A stretch of 64,000 nucleotides of DNA. It comes from an uncultured bacterium (lineage in GTDB: Bacteria; Nitrospirota; Thermodesulfovibrionia; Thermodesulfovibrionales; Dissulfurispiraceae). The translations under genes were made by a program, and so were the position numbers. Below, piece by piece: positions 24,640 through 32,978 of this stretch. Where the stretch lies: positions 1 through 64,000 of the forward strand of contig CALEDV010000016.1 of NCBI GenBank assembly GCA_937949555.1, in the 5' to 3' direction. Numbering within the stretch: the stretch's first letter is position 1; each line of letters starts with the position of its first letter. The notes under the pieces are model-generated. The model ran no database searches. It was given only the letters and a program-made list of their open reading frames with translations, and was not told the DNA's origin.

Positions 24640-24904
24640 AGCCTTTGCTTTGGATAAAGGAGATAGTCAAAGACGCAGGGCTTAAGGTGACTATTGCTTC
24701 AAATGGCAGAGAGGCAGTAGAGGAGATACAGTCAAGTCTGTTTTAAATTGCACCGATGGACATTAAAATGCCTGAAATAGAGCTCAACAGTAGTCTTTGT
24801 AATGGTTTAGCAGGAGAGGCTTTATTAGAAGAGGACTTTGTAAGGGCCTTCAATAGAGCCATTGCAGGTATCAATGGACTTGCAAGGCAGGGACTTATTA
24901 AATG
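24640..24904 (+). pseudogene. decayed response-regulator receiver domain
   Basis: One plus-strand frame encodes IKEIVKDAGLKVTIASNG then REAVEEIQSSLF, a TAA, and continues in the same frame with MDIKMPE, the phosphoacceptor strand of a receiver (usually LMDIQMPEMDG). The domain is then cut short and runs into an unrelated helical tail ending at TGA 24902-24904, whose last bases overlap the next gene's ATG. No start codon with a ribosome site is visible. An internal stop and a deletion mark it as dead. Confidence 0.5.
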
Positions 24905-25777
24905 AGGGCTGCATTTTTATTGTGGCTTTTGTTTTTTATGTTTGCATCCCCTTTAGAGGCTGCCTATTTGATAGGGGGAGAAGACTTCTACATAGTCCAA
25001 AGGGGTGATACCTTAGACCTGATTGCCTCTAAGCTTGGCTTGAGGGCTGGCAGGATAGCTGAAGACAACAATATAGATAAAAACAAGAGACCTAAGGAGG
25101 GGACATTCCTAAGGATAAACAACCGTCGTATTGTGCCAAGGCACATTGACAAGGGTATCATCATAAATATACCTGAACGGATGCTTTATTTTTTTAAGGA
25201 TAATAGGTTGGAGATGGCCTTCCCAGTAGGGCTTGGAAAGATCTTCAGCAGCGCTGAGAGCCAATGGCATACGCCTGTGGGAGACTTTGTGGTCAAGGGT
25301 AAGCAGAAGGACCCTGTGTGGTATGTGCCTGTTTCAATACAGAAGGAGATGGAGCGACAGGGAAAGCCTGTTGAATTGATTGTATCCCCTGGTCCTGATA
25401 ATCCCTTAGGAAGGTATGTGGTCAGAACTACTATACAGAACATACATATCCACGAAACCATATATCCCACATCGGTTCATAAGTTTACAAGCCATGGTTG
25501 TATCAGGGTGCTGCCGCAACACATGGAACCATTCTTCAAGGCTGTTGAGGTCAATACCCCTGGAGAGATTATATACATGCCCATAAAGGTTCTTGCTGTC
25601 AGTGGAAAGGTTTATATTGAGGCCCACAGGGACTATTACAAGAGGATTGGGGATTACAATGGTGAGGCAAAGAGATTACTGGAGCAGACAGGGCAGGCAT
25701 CAAGGATAGATTGGCACAAGGTAAATCAAGCCCTTAAAGACAAAGACGGGGTTGCAGTAGATGTTACGGCCTATTAG
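24902..25777 (+). CDS. LysM plus L,D-transpeptidase (YkuD) secreted protein
   Basis: A 291-residue secreted protein: signal peptide ending near SPLEAAY, LysM (YIVQRGDTLDLIASKLG), then a YkuD domain whose catalytic centre is HKFTSHGCIRVLP (the H, S-H and nucleophile C around residues 190-202). The enzymes form 3-3 cross-links or attach lipoprotein to peptidoglycan. The ATG overlaps the upstream remnant's stop. A second L,D-transpeptidase lies at 32.5 kb. It converges with the deaminase gene by four bases. Confidence 0.87.
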   Translation: MRAAFLLWLLFFMFASPLEAAYLIGGEDFYIVQRGDTLDLIASKLGLRAGRIAEDNNIDKNKRPKEGTFLRINNRRIVPRHIDKGIIINIPERMLYFFKDNRLEMAFPVGLGKIFSSAESQWHTPVGDFVVKGKQKDPVWYVPVSIQKEMERQGKPVELIVSPGPDNPLGRYVVRTTIQNIHIHETIYPTSVHKFTSHGCIRVLPQHMEPFFKAVEVNTPGEIIYMPIKVLAVSGKVYIEAHRDYYKRIGDYNGEAKRLLEQTGQASRIDWHKVNQALKDKDGVAVDVTAY

Positions 25778-27102
25778 GGCATACCTAATTTCTCCTTAAT
25801 AGTCCTGTGCCAATTAAAGGACTTTTCGTAGATCTCCTCCTCTATTAGTGTGAGCACACAGCCCTTTTCCATTAAGAGCTTGCCCTTTACCAACACCGTA
25901 TCAACATCCGATGGGAGAGCAGCATACACGATGTGAGAGTAAATGTCATACAGAGGCGACAGATGAGGTTTTCGTAAATTGATTGATATTATATCTGCCT
26001 CCTTACCCGCTTGCAGGCTGCCTATTCTATCTCCGAGCCCGAGTATCTCAGCGCCCCATCTTGTTGCCATGAGCAGCGAGGTCTTAGCGTCCATTGTGGT
26101 AGGGTCTTGAGCAATCGCCTTGTGAACCTTTGCGGCTGTTGACATTTCGCCGATTATGTTTAGATCGTTATTGCTTGCGGCGCCATCGGTTCCGAAACCT
26201 ATCTTTACGCCTGCTTTAAGCATCGCAGGCACTGGTGCTATGCCTGATGCAAGTTTGAGATTGCTCTCTATGCAGTGGGATACACCTACCTTGTAACTTG
26301 CCAATATATCAATATCTCTTTCATCAAGCCACACACAATGGGCTGCAAGCACCCTTTCAGATAAAAAGCCCAGTGACTCAAGATATTGCACAGGCCTTTT
26401 GCCATACCTTGAGATTATCTCCTTTACCTCCCATTCTGTCTCAGAGAGGTGTATGTGCAAGGGCACATCATTCTTCTCTGCCATTGATTGTGCCTTTTTT
26501 AGTGTTTCACTGCAACAGCTGTAAGGGGTGTGTGGAGCTATAGAGGGGGTGATGAGTTCATTTCCCTTAAATGTGTCAATCATGTTTTGCGCGTTAATAA
26601 AGTGATCTTCCTTAGTTTTTGCAGAAACAAATGGAAAGTCAAGGATCCCAATACCTATTATAGCCCTCATGCCTGCCTTTATTGTTGATGCTGCTGCGTT
26701 TTCACCAAAGAAATACATGTCGTTGTAGGTGGTTACCCCTGCCTTTATCATCTCCAAACAGGCCAACTCTACGGCATCAACAATAAAAGCCTCTGACAAC
26801 ATCTTGGTTTCAGCAGGCCATATGTAATCATCAAGCCACTTTTTAAGGGGCAGGTCATCGGCTATGCCCCTGAAATATACCATTGCTGCGTGGGTGTGGG
26901 TATTTATAAATCCAGGAAGCAATGCCCTTTGCCTGCCCTCTATTATTTTTTTTGTGCAGTAGGATGCCCTAATATCTGATTCCTTACCCACATCAACTAT
27001 GCTATTGCCCTTTATGGCTACAGCTCCCTCTTTTATCACTTCCATTGCACTGTTCATAGTGAGTACATATTCTCCGCAAACAATCAAATCAACCTGTTTC
27101 AT
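25774..27102 (-). CDS. mtaD: 5'-methylthioadenosine / S-adenosylhomocysteine deaminase family
   Basis: ATG 27100-27102 has AAGGAG at seven bases and is used rather than the TTG/ATG frame start upstream. The 442-residue amidohydrolase shows NTHTHAAMVYFRG (metal HxH), LHIHLSETEWEV, VLAAHCVWL, VSHCIESNLKLASG and the GFGTDGAASNN aspartate. MtaD-type enzymes deaminate methylthioadenosine, adenosylhomocysteine or adenosine. It is the last gene of a minus-strand operon with an ABC importer (ssuACB-like), 29 bases after the ATPase gene. That context could mean the importer takes up a purine- or pyrimidine-like compound, but this is inference. Confidence 0.85.
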   Translation of the reverse strand: MKQVDLIVCGEYVLTMNSAMEVIKEGAVAIKGNSIVDVGKESDIRASYCTKKIIEGRQRALLPGFINTHTHAAMVYFRGIADDLPLKKWLDDYIWPAETKMLSEAFIVDAVELACLEMIKAGVTTYNDMYFFGENAAASTIKAGMRAIIGIGILDFPFVSAKTKEDHFINAQNMIDTFKGNELITPSIAPHTPYSCCSETLKKAQSMAEKNDVPLHIHLSETEWEVKEIISRYGKRPVQYLESLGFLSERVLAAHCVWLDERDIDILASYKVGVSHCIESNLKLASGIAPVPAMLKAGVKIGFGTDGAASNNDLNIIGEMSTAAKVHKAIAQDPTTMDAKTSLLMATRWGAEILGLGDRIGSLQAGKEADIISINLRKPHLSPLYDIYSHIVYAALPSDVDTVLVKGKLLMEKGCVLTLIEEEIYEKSFNWHRTIKEKLGMP

Positions 27103-27131
27103 CGTTGAGCTCCTTAGTTTATTCATGCCTT

Positions 27132-27911
27132 CTACATCATCCTGATTAGAGGCATAGACCAGTGACTTCTGGTTTTAATAAAATTGAGTATTTCCTTCCG
27201 TATCTTGTTGAGTTCAGGACTTGTTCTGTCCCTTGGTCTTGGCATGTCAACCTTCATTATCCTGTATATCTCAGCGGGTCTTGTAGAGAGGCATATTATT
27301 TCATCGGCAAGGAAAACGGCCTCTTCCACATTGTGGGTTACAAAGATCACTGTTTTCTTAGTCTTTGCCCAGATGTTTAGCAATGCCTCCTGAAGTTGAC
27401 TTCTGGACTGACAGTCAAGTGCCACAAAGGGCTCATCCATTAGGAGAATCTTTGGGTCAACTACTAAAGACATTGCAAGGGCAGCCTTTCGTTTCATGCC
27501 CCCAGATATCTGCTTTGGATAGTAGTCCTCAAAGCCTTTTAGTTCAACAAGCTCAACAAATTCAAGTGCCCTTTGTCGTCTCTGCTTCTTTGGAACATTG
27601 CCAATCTCAAGACCAAACTCCACATTCCTAAGAACCGTTCTCCAGGGCAGTAGTGTGGTCTCTTGAAATATGAAACCAATATCTGTAACAGGGCTCAGTA
27701 TCTCCTTGTCGTTGAGGTATATGTGGCCTGAGTCTTGTCTCTCTAATCCTGCTATCATCCTAAGAAGTGTGGTCTTGCCACACCCACTGGGACCAACTAT
27801 ACACACAAACTGTCCTTCCTCAGCGGTAAAGTTGATATCCTTTAGTATCTGCATAGATTCATTGGTGGAGGTGTGGATAAAGGACTTTGAGAGGTTATCT
27901 ATAATTAGCAT
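27132..27911 (-). CDS. ABC importer ATPase (SsuB/TauB/NrtD family)
   Basis: A 259-residue ATPase with Walker A GPSGCGKTT near 40, Q-loop FIFQETTLLPWRTV, signature SGGMKRKAALAMSL (the usual MRQRV reads MKRKA) and Walker B ILLMDEPFVALD. It powers the neighbouring permease. Its ATG directly abuts the permease stop. The family serves sulfonates, taurine, nitrate, and pyrimidine-type substrates; the deaminase downstream argues mildly for a nucleobase-like ligand. Confidence 0.85.
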   Translation of the reverse strand: MLIIDNLSKSFIHTSTNESMQILKDINFTAEEGQFVCIVGPSGCGKTTLLRMIAGLERQDSGHIYLNDKEILSPVTDIGFIFQETTLLPWRTVLRNVEFGLEIGNVPKKQRRQRALEFVELVELKGFEDYYPKQISGGMKRKAALAMSLVVDPKILLMDEPFVALDCQSRSQLQEALLNIWAKTKKTVIFVTHNVEEAVFLADEIICLSTRPAEIYRIMKVDMPRPRDRTSPELNKIRKEILNFIKTRSHWSMPLIRMM

Positions 27912-28700
27912 CTATACCCACCTCAGTAATTTCTGTTCAATCTTCCTAATAATAAGGTCTATACAGTAGCCTATAAAACCTATCACTGCCATGCCTGCAA
28001 GGATGAGATCTGCCCTTTGGATATCCCTGGCAGTCATGATCATGTATCCTAAGCCATAGCCGCTCTTAACGCCTGTGAATTCTGCAGCTACAAGGGTCAT
28101 CCATGCTATGCCCACACCAATCCTTATGCCTGTTATTATTGAAGGCATCGCCCCTGGTAACAGGACTTTAAAGAATAGATTGCCCCGTTTTGCGCCAAGT
28201 ATGATCGCAGCTTCTATAAATCTCGGTTTTATCGATAGGACCCCATTTATTGTGTTTAATAATATTGGGAAAAAGGCGCCCAGGAAGATTATGAACGATG
28301 CCGACCTATCGCCTATTCCAAACCATAGTATTGAGATTGGTACCCATGCAAGGGGTGGAATTGGTCTGAGCATCTCTACCAGTGGATGCAACATATCGCC
28401 CAGTTTGCGCCAGTAACTCATGAATATGCCCAAGGGCAAGCCTGCTACAATTGCAAGGGCAAGTCCTGCGAGTACCCTCTTCATGCTCTCAGCGATATGA
28501 GTCAACAGGGTGCTGCCAGGGGGCATTCCTGTCACAAAAAGTTCCTTTATCCCCAGGATGATGTTTATAGGGGAGGGCAACCTGTTTTCGGGTATTATTT
28601 CAGTGGCAACCATTAATTGCCATAGTGCCATAAAAACTATAACAGGGAGCAGACGCAGCAGGATCTTCATGAATTGACGGGATTTGCCAGGTGGAATCAA
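27912..28700 (-). CDS. ABC importer permease (SsuC/TauC family)
   Basis: A 262-residue inner-membrane protein with about six helices and the EAA loop ( EAAIILGAKRGNLFFKVLLP ) near residue 160-180, which contacts the ATPase. A BPD_transp_1 fold. The start is uncertain: TTG at 28700 and ATG at 28670 are both possible, neither with a strong ribosome site. Middle gene of the importer operon. Confidence 0.83.
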   Translation of the reverse strand: MIPPGKSRQFMKILLRLLPVIVFMALWQLMVATEIIPENRLPSPINIILGIKELFVTGMPPGSTLLTHIAESMKRVLAGLALAIVAGLPLGIFMSYWRKLGDMLHPLVEMLRPIPPLAWVPISILWFGIGDRSASFIIFLGAFFPILLNTINGVLSIKPRFIEAAIILGAKRGNLFFKVLLPGAMPSIITGIRIGVGIAWMTLVAAEFTGVKSGYGLGYMIMTARDIQRADLILAGMAVIGFIGYCIDLIIRKIEQKLLRWV

Positions 28701-28769
28701 AGAGAGATAATAAAAGACATTATCTCTCTTTGCTTTGTAGTCTTTGCAGATCTCTTAAAGTAACTCTGC

Positions 28770-29705
28770 CTATTTACCTGTGTATTCCTTGATAAACTGG
28801 TCAATGTCAATAGGTTTAATGTACCCAAACTTCTGGAGGTAGTCCATATATTCCTTTATGTCCTTGTCGTTAATATGATGTTCGTAGGTGATGTTTTTCA
28901 TTGCCTCCTTTATAGTTGCCTCATCCATGCCCGTATATTTTTGGCCTATCCTCAGGGCTTCTTTAGGGTTGTTCTTTATAAACTCATTTGCCTTTACATG
29001 GGCTTTCATAAAGGCGTTTACCACTAAGGGATTGTTTTTATAAAAGTCCCCTTGAACAGCAACCACACAACATGGGTGACCTTTCCATATTTTTGAGGAA
29101 GGCATAAGCACTCTGCCGATTCCCATTGTAACAGCCTTGCTTGGATGGGGTTCCCAGGCTATGAAGGCATCAATCTGTTTTGAATCAAGGGCCGTAATCA
29201 TCTCCGGTGGTTTGATTACTATTATCTTGACCTTTTTTATGTCTATCCCTGCAGCATCAAGGGCCTTTTTAATAAGAAAGTCCTGAACCGTAGCATGACC
29301 AGGTATCGCAATGGTTTTGTTCTCCAAGGACTTTAGGTCCTTAATGTCAGAGTCCTTTCTAACCACTATAGCCGAGCCCTCTGAGTTTGAAAGTTTTACC
29401 GCCTTTACAGAGGCCGATTTGTTTGCAACGCCAGTAACACTTGGAGCCATCCCGAGATAGCCTATGTCAATGTCCTTGGAGGCAAAGGCAGTCATCTGTT
29501 CGGGCCCAGCATTGAAGATGCCAGCAACTACCACATCAAGTCCTAACTCTTTAAAATATCCCATTTCAATGGCTACCCACGCTGGCAGGTGATGGAGATC
29601 ATTTCTGAGATACCCTAACCTCACCTTTTTTGCCTCTGCAAAGGCATTCAGGTTTGTTGTTAAAATAAACAACAGCATTAACAAAGCAAAGCAGAACCTT
29701 TTCAT
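28770..29705 (-). CDS. ABC importer periplasmic binding protein (SsuA/ThiY-like)
   Basis: A 311-residue secreted protein (signal peptide ending LNAFAEA) with the NMT1/SsuA fold: HHLPAWVAIEMGYFKELGL, GPEQMTAFASKDIDIGYLG, IAWEPHPSKAV and KGHPCCVVAV. These proteins capture ligands for SsuB/SsuC-type importers. The ligand cannot be assigned; sulfonate, nitrate, riboflavin or pyrimidine types look alike. First gene of the operon that ends in mtaD. Confidence 0.82.
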   Translation of the reverse strand: MKRFCFALLMLLFILTTNLNAFAEAKKVRLGYLRNDLHHLPAWVAIEMGYFKELGLDVVVAGIFNAGPEQMTAFASKDIDIGYLGMAPSVTGVANKSASVKAVKLSNSEGSAIVVRKDSDIKDLKSLENKTIAIPGHATVQDFLIKKALDAAGIDIKKVKIIVIKPPEMITALDSKQIDAFIAWEPHPSKAVTMGIGRVLMPSSKIWKGHPCCVVAVQGDFYKNNPLVVNAFMKAHVKANEFIKNNPKEALRIGQKYTGMDEATIKEAMKNITYEHHINDKDIKEYMDYLQKFGYIKPIDIDQFIKEYTGK

Positions 29706-29763
29706 ACTTTCCCTCCATGAAAGATGCGTTTTTTGTTATTATACAACAAAGGAGATCTAAAAG

Positions 29764-30555
29764 TTGAATATATTAGATGAGATAAAGGCTGCAAAGGTCC
29801 GTAGGCTTGAGGCTGCAAAGATAAAGGTACCCCTTAGGGAAATCAAAAAAAAGGCTTTAGATGTTGAGGATACTCGGGACTTTAATGGCTCAATTGGTTT
29901 AAGGCGTGAGGGGCTAATCAACCTGATTGCTGAGATCAAGAAGGCATCACCTTCAAAGGGGCTTATATCGAGGGACTTTGATCATAAAGCAATAGCAGTC
30001 TTGTATGAAAATGCTCCTGTTAGCGCCCTTTCTGTTCTAACGGAAGAGGACTTTTTCCAAGGTTCTGTGGAGATCTTTACAGAGGTCAAGAGGATTGTAT
30101 CAAAGCCTTTACTCAGAAAGGACTTTATCTTTGATGAATACCAGATTTATGAGTCCAGGGCAATGGGAGCGGATGCCCTTTTATTGATTGCTGCCTTGCT
30201 TGGGAGAAATCAATCCTCGGAATACTTGCATCTTTGCAGGGAATTATCTATGGCGGTGCTTTATGAGGTGCACAATGAGGATGAGTTAGAGCAGGCTCTG
30301 TGGATCGAAGCGCCTACAATTGGCATCAATAACCGAGATCTCAAGACACTTAAGATAGATGTATCGGTTTCTGAAAGGCTTGTTAAAAGCATACCAAATA
30401 CAATCCTAAAGGTCTCTGAGAGCGGCATTGGAACAAGACAGGATGCTGATAGGATGAAGCAGGCTGGATTTGATGCAATATTGGTAGGCACCTCAATAGT
30501 TGGAGCTGCCGATAGAGAGTCAAAGATCAAGGAACTGATGGGTTATAAGGAGTGA
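29764..30555 (+). CDS. trpC: indole-3-glycerol-phosphate synthase
   Basis: A 263-residue (beta/alpha)8 enzyme of tryptophan synthesis that closes the indole ring of CdRP. Catalytic landmarks are IAEIKKASPSKGLI (K near 60), VLTEEDFFQGS, LRKDFIFDEYQIYESRAMGAD and GINNRDLKTL, then SESGIGTRQDADRM and ILVGTSIVG. The start is TTG with GGAGAT eight bases before it. Other trp genes are not adjacent; sulP follows ten bases later. Confidence 0.92.
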   Translation: MNILDEIKAAKVRRLEAAKIKVPLREIKKKALDVEDTRDFNGSIGLRREGLINLIAEIKKASPSKGLISRDFDHKAIAVLYENAPVSALSVLTEEDFFQGSVEIFTEVKRIVSKPLLRKDFIFDEYQIYESRAMGADALLLIAALLGRNQSSEYLHLCRELSMAVLYEVHNEDELEQALWIEAPTIGINNRDLKTLKIDVSVSERLVKSIPNTILKVSESGIGTRQDADRMKQAGFDAILVGTSIVGAADRESKIKELMGYKE

Positions 30556-30564
30556 TTATAAAAG

Positions 30565-32478
30565 GTGAATGTAAATAGTATCTTCCCTTTTATCAGTCTT
30601 GTAAAGACTTACAGGAGAGAGTATCTCATAAAGGACCTGCTTGCAGGTATAACTGTGTCGGTAGTGCTGATACCACAATCTATGTCTTATGCAATGATAG
30701 CAGGATTGCCTCCTATTTACGGGCTCTATGCAGCCTGCATTCCCCCAATAGTTGCTGCATTATGGGGTAGATCAAGCCAGCTTGCATCGGGGCCGGTTGC
30801 TATTGTAAGTCTTTTAACCTTCTCTTCTGTGCTGCCCTATGCAAAACCAGGCACCTACGAGTTTATAGCCTTAGCAATAAATCTTGCGGCTATTGTAGGG
30901 GCCTTTCAACTGCTCATGGGTGTTTTTAAGATGGGTTTTGTGATGCGTTTTGTATCTCATCCTGTAATAGTAGGCTTCACAAATGCTGGGGCAATTATTA
31001 TTGCTACAACACAGATAAAACACCTCTTGGGCATATCTGTTAAGGATAGCGAGTTTATCTTCCCTGTTTTTATTGATATTGCAAGAAACATCACAGCGAC
31101 AAACCTTTACTCCCTTGCAATAGGTCTCTTTGCCCTCATAATAATTCTTGGGGGTAGGAAGCTACACAAAGACTTTCCAGGGGCTATGGTTGCCGCTGTT
31201 TCTACTACTTTATTGGGTTACTTATTGAGAGTTGACCAGTACGGGGTAAGCATAATCGGGCAAATGCCCTCTGGACTGCCTACTTTTTCGCTGCCCTTTT
31301 CAGAGCATGCAGATATCTTTGCCGAGGGTGGTAGTTCAGGGATAGTGCCTATGATAAAGACTTTTATTGATTTAGAGACATCCTTTAGGCTTATTGGTCC
31401 AGGCATTATCATAGCCATAGTTGGATTTATGGAGGCAATGGCTATTACAAAGGCTATCTCAGAGAGGACTAAGGAACCTGTGGATCTCAATCAGGAACTG
31501 ATTGGACAGGGGCTTGCAAACATTGTGGGTTCCTTCTTTAAGTCCTTTCCAATTAGCGGGTCTTTCTCCAGAAGCGCTGTAAACTTTCAGGCAGGCGCCA
31601 AGACTGCATTGTCAAATGTCTTCTCAGGGCTCCTTGTTATCCTTACCCTTATGTTCTTCACTTCCACCTTTACCTATTTGCCAAAGGCAACCCTTGCCGC
31701 TATCGTGATTTCTGCTGTCATAGGGCTAATAAGGGAATCGCAGTTTGTAAAGCTCTTTAGGACAAACAGAAATGATGGAATAGTTGCAGTAACGACCTTT
31801 GCCTTTGCCTTCATTACAAAGCCCGACTATGCAATATTTATTGGCATTGCCCTGTCTCTTTTACTGTTTTTATGGGAGTCTATGAGCCCAAGGATTATAA
31901 TACTTACAAGAGACCCACGTTCGGAGATATTTGTAAATGCTGAGACCAGACATCTGCCTGTTTGCCCTCAAATACTATATCTAATGCCTGATTTTTCAAT
32001 CTACTTTGCAAATGCAGAGTATTTTAGGGAGCATGTCCTAAGGATTGTAAAAGACTACAATAATTTCTCGCCCAGCAGACCCTTTATATCTGAAGACCCA
32101 GATACCACTGATGATAAGGATGCTCAAAGTGCCCTTAAGTATATCCTGCTTGACATGGAGATGGTAAATAAGATTGATTCAACGGGCATTGATGAGCTAA
32201 AGGAGCTTATTATTGAACTTCGCAAGGGAGGGGTTGAGATATACCTTGTGAATGTGAAATATCCAGTCAATAAAATACTGGAGAACTCTGGACTCTTTAA
32301 ATATCTTAGGCAGGATAAATGTTATGTTTCTAAAGCAGACGCTATCACAAGACTTTTTAATCAGATAGATTATAACTACTGCAGAGACCTATGTCCCTAT
32401 ATTGTGTTTTGGGAGTGCGAGACGGTCAAACACGCCCATTGTAGTGTGCATGAAAAGGAGGGGGATAAGGTTAAATGA
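30565..32478 (+). CDS. SulP-family anion (sulfate) permease with STAS domain
   Basis: A 637-residue membrane protein: about ten to twelve helices in the first ~430 residues with VSVVLIPQSMSYAMIAGLPP and SFSRSAVNFQAGAKTALSN, then a cytosolic STAS domain with LDMEMVNKIDSTGIDEL (D-S-T-G). Members carry sulfate or bicarbonate in exchange or symport. The tail is cysteine-rich (CRDLCPYIVFWECE), unusual and perhaps metal- or redox-sensing. Start is GTG. It overlaps the next gene by four bases (ATGA). Confidence 0.85.
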   Translation: MNVNSIFPFISLVKTYRREYLIKDLLAGITVSVVLIPQSMSYAMIAGLPPIYGLYAACIPPIVAALWGRSSQLASGPVAIVSLLTFSSVLPYAKPGTYEFIALAINLAAIVGAFQLLMGVFKMGFVMRFVSHPVIVGFTNAGAIIIATTQIKHLLGISVKDSEFIFPVFIDIARNITATNLYSLAIGLFALIIILGGRKLHKDFPGAMVAAVSTTLLGYLLRVDQYGVSIIGQMPSGLPTFSLPFSEHADIFAEGGSSGIVPMIKTFIDLETSFRLIGPGIIIAIVGFMEAMAITKAISERTKEPVDLNQELIGQGLANIVGSFFKSFPISGSFSRSAVNFQAGAKTALSNVFSGLLVILTLMFFTSTFTYLPKATLAAIVISAVIGLIRESQFVKLFRTNRNDGIVAVTTFAFAFITKPDYAIFIGIALSLLLFLWESMSPRIIILTRDPRSEIFVNAETRHLPVCPQILYLMPDFSIYFANAEYFREHVLRIVKDYNNFSPSRPFISEDPDTTDDKDAQSALKYILLDMEMVNKIDSTGIDELKELIIELRKGGVEIYLVNVKYPVNKILENSGLFKYLRQDKCYVSKADAITRLFNQIDYNYCRDLCPYIVFWECETVKHAHCSVHEKEGDKVK

Positions 32479-32978
32479 GATATCTCATTCTGGTATTCTT
32501 GTTTATAGTTTTTGCCGTTGTTAATGTGTTTGATGTTTCTGATGTCTTTGCCAGCCCTGTTGACAGCATAGTGATTTTAAAAAAGCAGAGGATAATGCTG
32601 CTTATGAAAGAGGGTGACATTGTCAAGTCTTATCGCATATCCCTTGGCAAAGACCCAATTGGGCATAAGATCAAAGAAGGGGATAAGAAGACCCCTGAGG
32701 GCATTTATTACATAGAATCAAGGAAACCTGACAGCAAATATTACAGGGCCTTGAAGATATCCTATCCTAACGAGCAGGACAGAGTAAGGGCGGCAGAGTT
32801 AGGGGTTTCCCCTGGTGGGTTAATAATGATTCACGGGCTGCCAAAGGAGCTTGAATCTGTAGGCAGGCTTCACCGTCGCTTGGACTGGACTGACGGATGT
32901 ATCGCCGTAACTAACGAGGAGATGGATGAACTTTGGGGTATGGTATATGAGGGAACAGCAGTCTTTATTAAACCCTAA
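32475..32978 (+). CDS. small secreted L,D-transpeptidase (YkuD)
   Basis: A 167-residue protein with a signal peptide (LILVFLFIVFAVVNVF...FAS) and a YkuD core: IMIHGLPKE, then LDWTDGCIAVTNEEMDELW with the nucleophile cysteine near 138 and a preceding histidine. Missing the LysM found in the other copy. Its ATG lies inside the sulP stop (ATGA), so translation is coupled; the functional link is unclear. Confidence 0.83.
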   Translation: MRYLILVFLFIVFAVVNVFDVSDVFASPVDSIVILKKQRIMLLMKEGDIVKSYRISLGKDPIGHKIKEGDKKTPEGIYYIESRKPDSKYYRALKISYPNEQDRVRAAELGVSPGGLIMIHGLPKELESVGRLHRRLDWTDGCIAVTNEEMDELWGMVYEGTAVFIKP

